NCBI GenBank assembly: GCA_947627245.1
Contig: CANQVH010000003.1
Location: 61,813 to 125,812 of the forward strand
DNA from: an uncultured Lachnospiraceae bacterium
GTDB taxonomy: Bacteria; Bacillota; Clostridia; Lachnospirales; Lachnospiraceae
DNA length: 64,000 bases
Direction of reading: 5' to 3'
In this document: one piece after another, positions 20,478 to 29,782 of the stretch
How positions within the stretch are numbered: position 1 is the first letter of the stretch
How the letters are laid out: each line of letters begins with the position of its first letter
The notes under the pieces: model-generated
The model's input: only the letters and a program-made list of their open reading frames with translations
What the model was told of the DNA's origin: nothing
The model's database searches: none
Position numbers and translations under genes: made by a program

Positions 20478-22167
20478 TAGTGTACGATGCGAAAACATAA
20501 TTGAAAGCTCTGCGACATATGAAGCCGGCTTATATATCAGGCTATCCTCTGAGAATGGGGATTATGAGGAATACAATTCTATCGGAAATCAGAAAAAGAT
20601 TGGGTTAGATTATGTTAAAGACAGAGCTGATGTTCACCTGAGAAAGATTTACGTGGATAATGGATATTCGGGTATGACTTTCAACCGCCCTGATTTCTTA
20701 GAAATGATGAAAGATATAGATACTGGTCTTATTAACTGCATTATTGTAAAGGATATTTCCCGGTTAGGAAGACATTTCATTCGTACAAGTGAATACGTAG
20801 ATAAGATTTTCCCGTATAAGGGTGTTCGCTTAATTTGCATAAACGATAATTTCGATAGCATGAATGAACAAGCGGATACATCATTGCTGCTCCTTCCATT
20901 CAAAATGGTAATGAACGATTCATATGTACATGATATTTCCAGAAAAATCCGGAGCAGCATTACCACGCATATGAAAAACGGTGATTTTCTTCCGCCGGCA
21001 GGAAGTGTCCCTTATGGATATATAAGAAATCCGCAGACAAATACCTACGACATAGACACAGAAACTTTTGAGGTAGTTATTCGAATATTTGAAATGCGTG
21101 CAAAAGGGATGAAATACAATACAATAGCAAAAGCACTTAATATGGATGGTATTCCGAGTCCAGGGAAAATTCGTTTCCTTAGGCAGGTTACCGTCAATCC
21201 GAAATATGAGAGAGCAGAGTGGAATCGCAAAACAGTTAAACATATCTGCAATGATCTGACGTATGTAGGCAGTCGTGTTCATGGGAAGGTTAAAAGGGAT
21301 AAGGTTGGGGAGGTAAAAAAGCGCCGTGATGAGTCTGAATGGATGATCATCCCAGACGCTCATGTGCCGATTATTAGCGATGAGCTTTTTGAAAAAGTAC
21401 AGATTGTTAATCAGCAGGAATTGAAGACTGAGGCAGATAAGATAAAGAGACCTGATGTTGAAGATGACATGCGTGACTTGCTGCGTGGCAAAGTGATTTG
21501 TGGTGACTGTAAAGCTGTTATGACTGCGATGAAAGGTATTCCAAGAGCGAACTCTAGACTTCCGTCGTTTATATTTTATAATTGTGGTGAATATCTCAAT
21601 TCACAACATAGGCGTTGCTGTAACCATTATATTAGAGGAGAGGACGTTAAGCATGCATTGAAAACACTGCTGGACAAACAAATTAATTTGATGGTCAATT
21701 TTGAATCTTTTATGGACGAAGTATCTCATATGCCTAAAATGACTAAATACCAAATGGAACTCCAAAAGAGAAAGCTCTATCTGCGAAAACAGAGAGCCGC
21801 ACTTAGAGAAAAAATTGATAATATGTTAGAAGATCTCGCAAGAGGAATAATTGATCGCGATATGTATGAGTATGCTAAAAAGCACTATGAGGAAGAGATG
21901 AACAATATTATGTTGGAGGAAAATGAGATTTCTATATCTATCGGCAAATTGGAGAAGACTTTATCTACGGCTTCTCAATGGGTGGAAACGATAAAAAGAT
22001 ATGAAAAATTGCCCGAAATTGATAGGGAATTGGTAGATAAAGTGGTTGACTATATAGAGGTATATAGTAATAAGGAAATCTTAATTCATTTAACATATGG
22101 TGACCCATTCGCTTATCTGAAAGATTATATTCAGAAAATCCCGGAGGTGAAACGCTTTGTTGGATAA
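20455..22167 (+). CDS. Large serine recombinase 2
   Basis: LYIRLSSENGD, KDISRLGRHFIRTSEYVD; zinc ribbon CGDCKAVM; overlaps recombinase 1. Confidence 0.93.
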   Translation: MPRKSRYNSVRCENIIESSATYEAGLYIRLSSENGDYEEYNSIGNQKKIGLDYVKDRADVHLRKIYVDNGYSGMTFNRPDFLEMMKDIDTGLINCIIVKDISRLGRHFIRTSEYVDKIFPYKGVRLICINDNFDSMNEQADTSLLLLPFKMVMNDSYVHDISRKIRSSITTHMKNGDFLPPAGSVPYGYIRNPQTNTYDIDTETFEVVIRIFEMRAKGMKYNTIAKALNMDGIPSPGKIRFLRQVTVNPKYERAEWNRKTVKHICNDLTYVGSRVHGKVKRDKVGEVKKRRDESEWMIIPDAHVPIISDELFEKVQIVNQQELKTEADKIKRPDVEDDMRDLLRGKVICGDCKAVMTAMKGIPRANSRLPSFIFYNCGEYLNSQHRRCCNHYIRGEDVKHALKTLLDKQINLMVNFESFMDEVSHMPKMTKYQMELQKRKLYLRKQRAALREKIDNMLEDLARGIIDRDMYEYAKKHYEEEMNNIMLEENEISISIGKLEKTLSTASQWVETIKRYEKLPEIDRELVDKVVDYIEVYSNKEILIHLTYGDPFAYLKDYIQKIPEVKRFVG

Positions 22168-23767
22168 GAGAAAGGATTATATGTATCTTCGTTTATCTAA
22201 AGAAGATGGTGACGTTGAAAACGGAACAATAGAGGAAAGTAATAGCATTGCGTCCCAAAGACTATGTATCTGGCAGTATTTGAAAGAGCAAGATGAGTTT
22301 GTAGAAAACTTTGAGGAAATTATTGATGATGGGTATAGCGGGACGAATATGAGTCGTCCGGGAATACAACACTTATTAGAACTGATGAAGAATGGGATGG
22401 TAAGGACGTTAATTGTGCGAGATCTCTCGCGTTTTGCAAGAAACTATCTTGATGCAGGTAGGTTTTTAGAATTCATTTTTCCAGAATATGGGGTAAGGTT
22501 TATATCAATCAACGACCAGTACGACAGTAAGGTTTATGGCGAATCTACTGGCGGATTGGAGTTTGCAATTCGTAACCTTATCAATCAAATGTACAGCCAT
22601 GACATATCAAAAAAGATAAAGAGTGCTGTTGATATGAAGAAGCGAGCTGGCGAATTCGTTTATGGCACTGCACCCTACGGATATAAAAAGGGCAGTAACA
22701 AAAATACAATTTTGGTTGATCCGGTAGTGGCCCCAGTTGTACAAAATATTTTTCAGTGGGCAGCTTCAGGAATGACAATTACCGAGATTGCCAGAAAACT
22801 AAATGATGACAGTGTAACTACACCATCCGTTTATCTGGCTCCAGTGCGAGGGAAGTATAAAACTCGACCGTTCTGGACCTATGAATCAGTACGCAATATC
22901 CTAAGAAATCGAATATATACGGGAGATACTGTTCCCTTTAAGTCGCATGTGATTCGTGTTGGAAGTGACCATGTGAGACAGATTCCAGAGGAATTGCAGG
23001 AGATTATTCCCTGCACACATGAACCATTAATCTCCAGAGAATTATATAATAGAGCAATTCAGGTGATAAAATCAAATAAGAAATCCAAGAAAAATAAAGA
23101 GACATATTTATTTACTTCTCGGTTGGTATGTGGCTGCTGCGGGAACCATCTTGTAAAAGGAAAGGCAACAAATAAAGTATGGAGATGTACAAATGGCCGA
23201 TATATACGAAATCTAGATTGCGATAAAGTATTAATTAGAGATGATGTGATTAATGGAATAGTGTTAAACGCAATCAGGAAGTTATGTCTTCTGACTGATG
23301 AAAAAATTACATCAGTGTGCAAAGAGACTATTGGAACAAGAACAGAACAGCAAACTGTGTCAGACGCATTAAGTCAGTTAAAGCTGCAATTGTCACGCCT
23401 TCAAAACAAAAAGATGGAAGAATATGAGAGATACGCATCAGGACAGATACCAGTTTCGGAGTTTAGTGAATCCAAAACACAAATTATGTTGCAAATGGAA
23501 AAAATACTTGATATTATTCAAAAGAAAGAACAGGAACTTAATATGATTACTAGAGCAGCGGACGAGCAAGAAACATTGATGCACCAAATGAGAAGAATAT
23601 CACAATATAAAGGAGTTAGTGAACTTAATCCTGCTCTTTTGAAAGCACTTGTAAAGCAAATAGTTGTTAAACCGGGGGATAAGATCGAGATAATTTGGAA
23701 TTTCTCGGATATTATAGGAAAAATGATAGGGGATGTAACAAAATCTGTTTTGGAAATTGCGATTTGA
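22157..23767 (+). CDS. Large serine recombinase 3
   Basis: MYLRLSKEDGD, RDLSRFARNYLDAGRFLE; zinc ribbon CGCCGNHL; TTG start overlapping recombinase 2, RBS GGAGGTG. Confidence 0.93.
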   Translation: MLDKRKDYMYLRLSKEDGDVENGTIEESNSIASQRLCIWQYLKEQDEFVENFEEIIDDGYSGTNMSRPGIQHLLELMKNGMVRTLIVRDLSRFARNYLDAGRFLEFIFPEYGVRFISINDQYDSKVYGESTGGLEFAIRNLINQMYSHDISKKIKSAVDMKKRAGEFVYGTAPYGYKKGSNKNTILVDPVVAPVVQNIFQWAASGMTITEIARKLNDDSVTTPSVYLAPVRGKYKTRPFWTYESVRNILRNRIYTGDTVPFKSHVIRVGSDHVRQIPEELQEIIPCTHEPLISRELYNRAIQVIKSNKKSKKNKETYLFTSRLVCGCCGNHLVKGKATNKVWRCTNGRYIRNLDCDKVLIRDDVINGIVLNAIRKLCLLTDEKITSVCKETIGTRTEQQTVSDALSQLKLQLSRLQNKKMEEYERYASGQIPVSEFSESKTQIMLQMEKILDIIQKKEQELNMITRAADEQETLMHQMRRISQYKGVSELNPALLKALVKQIVVKPGDKIEIIWNFSDIIGKMIGDVTKSVLEIAI

Positions 23768-23830
23768 CAAAACAGCACAGCATTTTGACAAAAAATTACT
23801 TAAATTTGTTGTCCCTACTTGACAACACTC

Positions 23831-23947
23831 CTGTCGGGGTCGCCGATCTTGCAAAATGGCCGAATTGTGGGCGCCGTGACGCATGTGTTCGTGCAGGACG
23901 CGAAGAAGGGCTACGGGATTTTCGTGGAGAGTATGCTAGGGCACTAA
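23831..23947 (+). pseudogene. spoIVB: 3' remnant of spoIVB (peptidase S55 C-terminus) at the element junction
   Basis: In-frame [38 protein letters not shown], matching the SpoIVB (GM)SGSPI.Q.G..VGAVTHV.V.D...GYG..IE.ML pattern; upstream sequence belongs to the element. Confidence 0.8.
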
Positions 23948-24024
23948 ATATGTGTTTACTTTTCGCCTGTTTTTGCTATAATAATGAGAGACAGATGCCG
24001 TAACCGAATATCCGAAAATGAAAG

Positions 24025-24062
24025 CCGGAATTAAAGCCTGTTGCGCGGGTTTTTAATTCCGG
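24025..24062 (+). terminator. Putative intrinsic terminator or hairpin downstream of the spoIVB remnant
   Basis: Perfect 11-bp stem CCGGAATTAAA...TTTAATTCCGG. Confidence 0.5.
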
Positions 24063-24202
24063 TAATCAATATCCTCCAAAATACAAAAAAGTATTGACAC
24101 GTTTTTGGACAATGATAAAATTAAGATATTGTTTTGGACAAATCAATACAAAAAGAGACAAGGCGGATCTTGTCCGAGAAAAAACGTGTGGAGGTTTTTC
24201 TG

Positions 24203-26512
24203 GTGAGACGGGGAGAGAAATTTCTGGTTGCAATTTTGCTTTTGGCGCTGACGGCACGGTCCTTTGTGCCGTTTCAGGCGCAGGCTTCGGAGACGGAAAG
24301 CGGCGTTTTGGAGACAGATGCGAAGACCTTGACGGGGATTCAGGTGATTGACGGAGATTTCTGTTGTTTTTCGGAGGACGGAGAGATCGATGAGAAACGA
24401 ACGGACGAGCTGCGCGCGGCGGCCCGTGAGGAGTCGGACATCAGTCCGTTGGTGAAGCTGATCGGGGAGCCGAACGAAAAGGAATACTTCGGGCAGGGAT
24501 GCTGGTTCGGGGCGAGCGGCAAGGAGAGCGGTGAGGACGGGACATGGTACTACGATAATTTCATGGTCTATGTCTATGAGACAAAGGACATTACATATTA
24601 TATGGGCGCGAGCGCTCAGACGGCGGAGAAGACGGATTTTCAAAGCATGCTTGCGGCGGTCGTCGAGAGCGAGGCAGGTACTGTCAGCGATCCGGAGGCC
24701 AGACTGAAGGCTTTGTTCCGATATGTGGAAGAGGAATACAGTTATGCGCGGAAAATGGGATTTGAGGCGTACAGCGGATGGCAGGAGGATTACGCGTATG
24801 AGATGCTCTCCGAAATGTCAGGAAGCTGCTACCATTACGCGGTGCTGTATGGCTTTCTGGCAAAGGAAGCCGCGGATTGCGACGTGAGGATCTGCGTCGG
24901 GACAACGAACGGCTTTTCTGCGTCTTCATGGCAGCCGCATGCATGGACGGAGGCAGAGCTTGACGGAAAGTGGTATGTCTTTGACACGAATCTGGACAAG
25001 TACGGAGCGGATTCGACACTGAAATATTATAAGCTGAGTATCGACTCTGACAGCTACAGGAAAACCTACAAGGTCGAGGAGAGCTATGAGGTTTCCTTTG
25101 AACCGGAAACGGGAACGGAGAGCGAAGCAGAGACAGAGATCGAGACGGAGGCAGAAGCAGAATCTGAAGTTCTGACAGCGGCTGAGTTGCAGACGGAGAC
25201 AGAAACAGAAATAGAGACAGAGATCGAGAGCGAATCAGAGACGGAGGTCGAGACAGAAGCAGAGTCAGAGACGGAGACCGAGCCGGAGACGGCGACAGAG
25301 GTGGAAGTCAACGAGGAGGACGAGTGTGTCCTGACATTGGACAATCGCACGGGGCTGGTATTTTCGGAGGCGCACCTTACGGGAGACGAGATGATTCTGG
25401 TCGAGAAGGACGGGACAGAGCATACTTTCTCCGAAGTGAACAAGGAGGATATCAAATATCCGCATCTGGTCGTGTACGGAAATTTTCTGGCAATAAAATA
25501 TACCTCGGCGGAAACGGGAAAAGCGGGCAGGCTCACCGAGGACGGAGACGAGATCGTTTTTGACGTGCCGCAGACCATGACCGTCATCAGCACCGCGTAT
25601 GTGCGCTCGGGAGCGGGACTGGACTGCGATAAGCTCTCTGTTGCAGATAAGGGCGCTTCGATCAAGGTGCTTGCCGAGTCCGGGAAATGGTTCAGAATCG
25701 CGCTGAAGGACGGTCGGGAAGGCTATATTTCCAAGGTTGCCGTGATTGTGGAGGAGAAGCTGCCGACTGCGGGAGAGCCGCAGGGTGAACAGGAGACGGA
25801 GAGCGAGACAGAGCCGGTGCCGGAGCTGGTAGTTGTGGAGGAAGACGGAGAATATTATCGGTATCTGCGGTTCACGCCGGCGGAAGATACCATTGTGAAG
25901 ATCGACGGAGAACCGTGCTATGTGGCGGCCGGGGGTTCGCTTTCCGAGGGATGGAAGGTGCTGGGAGACAAGCTGTACTACTCGGATGCGGACGGTCGGC
26001 TGAAGCACTCCGAGACGTACGACGGGATCCGCTTCGGGAGAGACGGCGCGGCGCTGAACAGTACAGATGCGCGTCTGAAGATGAGGGTGATCGAGATCTT
26101 GAATGCGATCACAGACGACACGATGACACAGAGGGAAATGCTGTCCGCCTGCTGGAAATACGTGACGCGGGGACACATTTCATATGCCGGGAAATATCCG
26201 GATCTGAATGCCGAGGGCTGGCAGAGAAGCATGGCGCTCGACGTTCTGAACAGCGGCAGCGGGAATTGTTACGGTTTTGCCTGCGCGTTTGCGGCTTTGG
26301 CTGAGGGGATCGGCTACGAACCTGAGGTAGTCTGCGGCAGAGTTTCCGGTTCGAGGGACGGCGCTTCGGACGGTATGACAAGACATTCATGGGTGATGAT
26401 AAACGGATACCATTATGATCCGGAGGCTCAGTGGGCCGGCTGGTGTGCGGGAATTTACGGATACGGTTCTTATCCGGTCGCGCACTCGGTACAAAAGATC
26501 GTGACGTTTTAA
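24203..26512 (+). CDS. Secreted protein with two transglutaminase-like domains and an SH3-like domain
   Basis: Signal peptide after GTG 24203; SGSCYHYAVLYGFLAKEA...HAWTEAELDGKWYVFDTNLD; second copy GNCYGFACAFAALAEGIGYEPE...HSWVMINGYHYDPEAQW; ETE-rich linker. Confidence 0.75.
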   Translation: MRRGEKFLVAILLLALTARSFVPFQAQASETESGVLETDAKTLTGIQVIDGDFCCFSEDGEIDEKRTDELRAAAREESDISPLVKLIGEPNEKEYFGQGCWFGASGKESGEDGTWYYDNFMVYVYETKDITYYMGASAQTAEKTDFQSMLAAVVESEAGTVSDPEARLKALFRYVEEEYSYARKMGFEAYSGWQEDYAYEMLSEMSGSCYHYAVLYGFLAKEAADCDVRICVGTTNGFSASSWQPHAWTEAELDGKWYVFDTNLDKYGADSTLKYYKLSIDSDSYRKTYKVEESYEVSFEPETGTESEAETEIETEAEAESEVLTAAELQTETETEIETEIESESETEVETEAESETETEPETATEVEVNEEDECVLTLDNRTGLVFSEAHLTGDEMILVEKDGTEHTFSEVNKEDIKYPHLVVYGNFLAIKYTSAETGKAGRLTEDGDEIVFDVPQTMTVISTAYVRSGAGLDCDKLSVADKGASIKVLAESGKWFRIALKDGREGYISKVAVIVEEKLPTAGEPQGEQETESETEPVPELVVVEEDGEYYRYLRFTPAEDTIVKIDGEPCYVAAGGSLSEGWKVLGDKLYYSDADGRLKHSETYDGIRFGRDGAALNSTDARLKMRVIEILNAITDDTMTQREMLSACWKYVTRGHISYAGKYPDLNAEGWQRSMALDVLNSGSGNCYGFACAFAALAEGIGYEPEVVCGRVSGSRDGASDGMTRHSWVMINGYHYDPEAQWAGWCAGIYGYGSYPVAHSVQKIVTF

Positions 26513-26596
26513 TTTGCGCAGGCGTTGGCTGTCTGCCGAAATAGATTTCGTTACAGACGGTTTTGAACAGGAAAAACGATGATGGGAGGGAAGAAA

Positions 26597-28150
26597 ATGC
26601 GCGCGGGAAAATGCAGATACGGCATGCTCTATGCTTTTGTTCTGGCTGCGGCTGTGCAGCTCATGGCGGGAAGCGCTTTCTTCCTGCATGCATCTGCCGA
26701 GGGATTTTCCGCGGATATCTCGGGTGCTACCGGCTGGGGCACAACCTCCGTCACGGTATACCGGGAGGATATGAGTACGGTGGGAACGATCGAGGCGAAG
26801 GAGCCGTTTCGGATTCTCGGAAGATACAACGAGGAGCTTTTGCAGATCGAATACAATGGCATGACCGGGTACGTGGATACCGACAATATCCTGATCAATC
26901 TTCCCGATGTGGAGCCGGATATTATCTACAATCTGACGAATGCCACGGGTTCTGTTTTTACCGCGACTACCGAGCGGGGGACGACGAATCTGAAGCTGAG
27001 CATATTTGGCGATCAGTTATATTATAACGGGGATATTCTTGATTTTTACAATAAGGACGCAGGCACGGAAAAAGCGGGAAAAGTGTGGGATGAGAAGCTC
27101 GGGAAATATGAGTTTATCGTGCCGATCCTGTTTACCGCCGCGGAACGCATAGCGGCGGCCAGAAGCATGGCGGCGGCGGACGGCTATAATTTCAAGATTT
27201 ATGACGCCTACCGCACAAACGTAGCCACGCATCTGATGAATTCCTCCTTCAACAGTCTTTACGACCAGACCGGAGGGGCTTTGGTGCTGGGCGGTTATGA
27301 CACAAGCTTCTATGTGGCGGCGGCTCTTTCCGCCCACAATATCGGTTGCGCCATTGACGTAACGATGGTGCGGGACAATGTCGAGGTCGATATGCCGACG
27401 AAAATGCATGTGCTTTCCGGAGATGCGGTTTTGCTGAATTATTCTTCCGGGGGAAGGATGGCGGCGGAGCTCTACGGACAGCCGTACAGCTATTATGAGA
27501 GTAATTTCGCGGGGACGATGACGGAGGACGCGAAACGTCTGTGCGCCTATATGATCGAGGCGGGACTGACCGGACTGGGCTCGGAATGGTGGCATTATCA
27601 GGATCAGGCGGGATACAACCGCAACAGCGGCTATTATTCCAATCTCGCCACATGGTATCCGTGCCAACTGTACGCTTCTGCGGATCAATCCGGATCGCAG
27701 GAAACGACGGCCACGAGAGCCGATGCCGTCTATCAGCTCTGGGCGGCGTCCGGGTTTCCGAAATCGGACGGAGAGCTTCCGTTTACGGATGTGACCGAGT
27801 ATGATTATTATTACAATGCTGTGCGGTGGGCGTTTTCGAGGGGAATCATCTCCGGCAGCAGCGCGACGACATTTTCCCCGAATGATGCCATTACAAGGGC
27901 AGGTTTTCTGAATATGCTTTATCAGAATTTCGGAAATCCGGACGAGGCCGCCGTGGCGGAGGGCTCTTTTGACGACGTCAGCACGAACGCATGGTATTAT
28001 ATCGCGGTGCAGTGGGCAGCGGGACGCGGGATTACGGAAGAGACGTCCGGCGAGTTCAGGCCGGCGGCGGTTCTGACGCAGAGGCAGATGCACGGATTTC
28101 TGACGCGCGCGGATCAGTCGGGGATAAAGCTCAGCGCGAATTATCTCTGA
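26597..28150 (+). CDS. VanY-type (M15) carboxypeptidase with SH3-like N-terminus and C-terminal SLH repeats
   Basis: AAALSAHNIGCAIDVTM...GLGSEWWHYQD; SLH-like FTDVTEYDYYYNAVRWAFSRGIISGSSATTFSPNDAITRAGF. Confidence 0.8.
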   Translation: MRAGKCRYGMLYAFVLAAAVQLMAGSAFFLHASAEGFSADISGATGWGTTSVTVYREDMSTVGTIEAKEPFRILGRYNEELLQIEYNGMTGYVDTDNILINLPDVEPDIIYNLTNATGSVFTATTERGTTNLKLSIFGDQLYYNGDILDFYNKDAGTEKAGKVWDEKLGKYEFIVPILFTAAERIAAARSMAAADGYNFKIYDAYRTNVATHLMNSSFNSLYDQTGGALVLGGYDTSFYVAAALSAHNIGCAIDVTMVRDNVEVDMPTKMHVLSGDAVLLNYSSGGRMAAELYGQPYSYYESNFAGTMTEDAKRLCAYMIEAGLTGLGSEWWHYQDQAGYNRNSGYYSNLATWYPCQLYASADQSGSQETTATRADAVYQLWAASGFPKSDGELPFTDVTEYDYYYNAVRWAFSRGIISGSSATTFSPNDAITRAGFLNMLYQNFGNPDEAAVAEGSFDDVSTNAWYYIAVQWAAGRGITEETSGEFRPAAVLTQRQMHGFLTRADQSGIKLSANYL

Positions 28151-28222
28151 CGACAGGGATGCGGGACGGCAGGAATCGGACGCTGAATGCGGATCCCGGC
28201 CGGAACGACGAGGGAGAAGGAT

Positions 28223-29731
28223 ATGAAAAGAAAAGAATGGAAATACAAGGGCATAGGTTTTCTTCTGGCTATATGCCTGTCTCTGCTCTCCCCTCTGGCG
28301 GCGTTGGGGGAATCGGAAGAGACCGGAGGCGCGCCGGAGCTTTCGGCGGAGGCTGCCGTCGTGATGGATCTGGACACGGGGGATATCCTTTACGGTAAAG
28401 CGGAAAATGAGGCAATCTATCCGGGCGGCCTTACAAAGATCATGACGGTGCTTCTGCTTGCCGAAAATTATGACCTGACAAAAATGGTTTCTTTCTCAGA
28501 GATTCTTTATGATCTTGAGGAGGATAGCCTGAAGCTCGAGCTTCAGCCCGGAGAGGAGATCACGCTTTACGACGCGGCCTGCGCGATCATGCTGAGCTCG
28601 GCAAACGATGTCGCGAATGGGATCGCGGAATATATTGCGGGGAGTCCGGACGCGTTCGCTGTGCGGATGAATGAGCGGGCGGCCGAGCTGGGCTGCGTAA
28701 ACACACATTTTTCAAATCCGCACGGCCTGTATCGCGAGGATCTGTATACGTGCGCCGGAGATCTTGCGCTGATCGCAAAGGCGGCGTACGAGAACGAAGC
28801 CTTCCGGGAGATCTGCAGGCTGACGGAGTACACGATCCCGGCCACCAATCTGACGGAGAGCCCGAGACAACTGCTGAATTACCACCAGATGATTCAGGAG
28901 GGCTCCGGCTATTATCAGGAGTGGTGTCTGGGAGGAAAGAGCAGCTACACCTCGCAGGGGCTGAACTCGATCGTGACTTTCGGCAGCAGCGGAGAGAAGA
29001 ATCTGGTCTCGGTAGTGCTGGGCGTACCCGACGCCGACGCAGCCTACGAAGAGACGGCGGATCTTTTTTACTATGGTTTTGGAGAGGCGTCCGATGTGAA
29101 GGAAGCGGCTGAGGGCGCGAAGAAGCAGGCGAGAGGGCAGACAGGACTCGAGCCGATATCGGCTTCCGAGGAGGCAGGGGAGACGCTGACCCCGCCGACG
29201 ACAAAGGATACACTGCAGCAGACCGAGGAGGAGCTTCAGACGACGGAGAGTACCGGTGAGACGGCCGGAGAAAGCGCCGCGGAGGAGCTTACGGAGAATA
29301 CGGAAAATCGCGCGGAGGAAAGCGCCGGGGAGACTGAAGCGGGGACGCAGAAGTCCGAGAACAGTATCGATACCGTGCTGAATCGCTTGGAAGAGTTCTG
29401 GAATGTGGGGCGCGGCGTCGCTTCCCGCTATGCAAAGGATCACTTCAAGCAGGTATTTGCGCTCGGGTGTCTGTTTATGCTGTTTTTGCTCCTGCTGATC
29501 ATTGTGCTTTTCCGCAGGGCGGTCAGGGGCTCCAAGAGCCGCAGGGAGCGAGAAAGGGCGGAACGGATATGGAAGGAGAAGGAATCCCTGATCGAGACGA
29601 TGTCGGTCGAGGAACTGGAGGAGGAGCTTCGCAGACGGGAAAAGCTGGAAAGGGAAATGATCGACGGCGGCACGGAAAAGAAAGACTCGGACGGGATCAA
29701 CCCGGCAAGCTACCCGAGAGGGGACGAGTGA
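28223..29731 (+). CDS. D-alanyl-D-alanine carboxypeptidase (S11 family), membrane anchored
   Basis: AAVVMDLDTGDILYGKAENEAIYPGGLTKIMTVLL; SSANDVANGIAEY; C-terminal TM. Confidence 0.85.
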   Translation: MKRKEWKYKGIGFLLAICLSLLSPLAALGESEETGGAPELSAEAAVVMDLDTGDILYGKAENEAIYPGGLTKIMTVLLLAENYDLTKMVSFSEILYDLEEDSLKLELQPGEEITLYDAACAIMLSSANDVANGIAEYIAGSPDAFAVRMNERAAELGCVNTHFSNPHGLYREDLYTCAGDLALIAKAAYENEAFREICRLTEYTIPATNLTESPRQLLNYHQMIQEGSGYYQEWCLGGKSSYTSQGLNSIVTFGSSGEKNLVSVVLGVPDADAAYEETADLFYYGFGEASDVKEAAEGAKKQARGQTGLEPISASEEAGETLTPPTTKDTLQQTEEELQTTESTGETAGESAAEELTENTENRAEESAGETEAGTQKSENSIDTVLNRLEEFWNVGRGVASRYAKDHFKQVFALGCLFMLFLLLLIIVLFRRAVRGSKSRRERERAERIWKEKESLIETMSVEELEEELRRREKLEREMIDGGTEKKDSDGINPASYPRGDE

Positions 29732-29782
29732 CAGAAACGCATGTATTTAGCAGATCTCTGCTATTTAAAAGGAGGAAGACAT

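Larger units (their letters stand above)
1..23830. mobile_element. Right-hand part of an integrated (probably conjugative/mobilizable) element; left end outside the window
   Basis: PcfJ/PcfK-like genes, three serine recombinases at the edge, and an abrupt change to GC-richer sequence at about 23831, where truncated host coding sequence begins. Confidence 0.65.

Noticed and set aside
23695-24003. 102-aa plus-strand ORF across the element junction
   Set aside because: Chimeric frame overlapping recombinase 3 and out of frame with the spoIVB remnant.
27017-28093. 358-aa minus-strand ORF
   Set aside because: Antisense to the VanY-SLH gene; composition typical of a shadow ORF.
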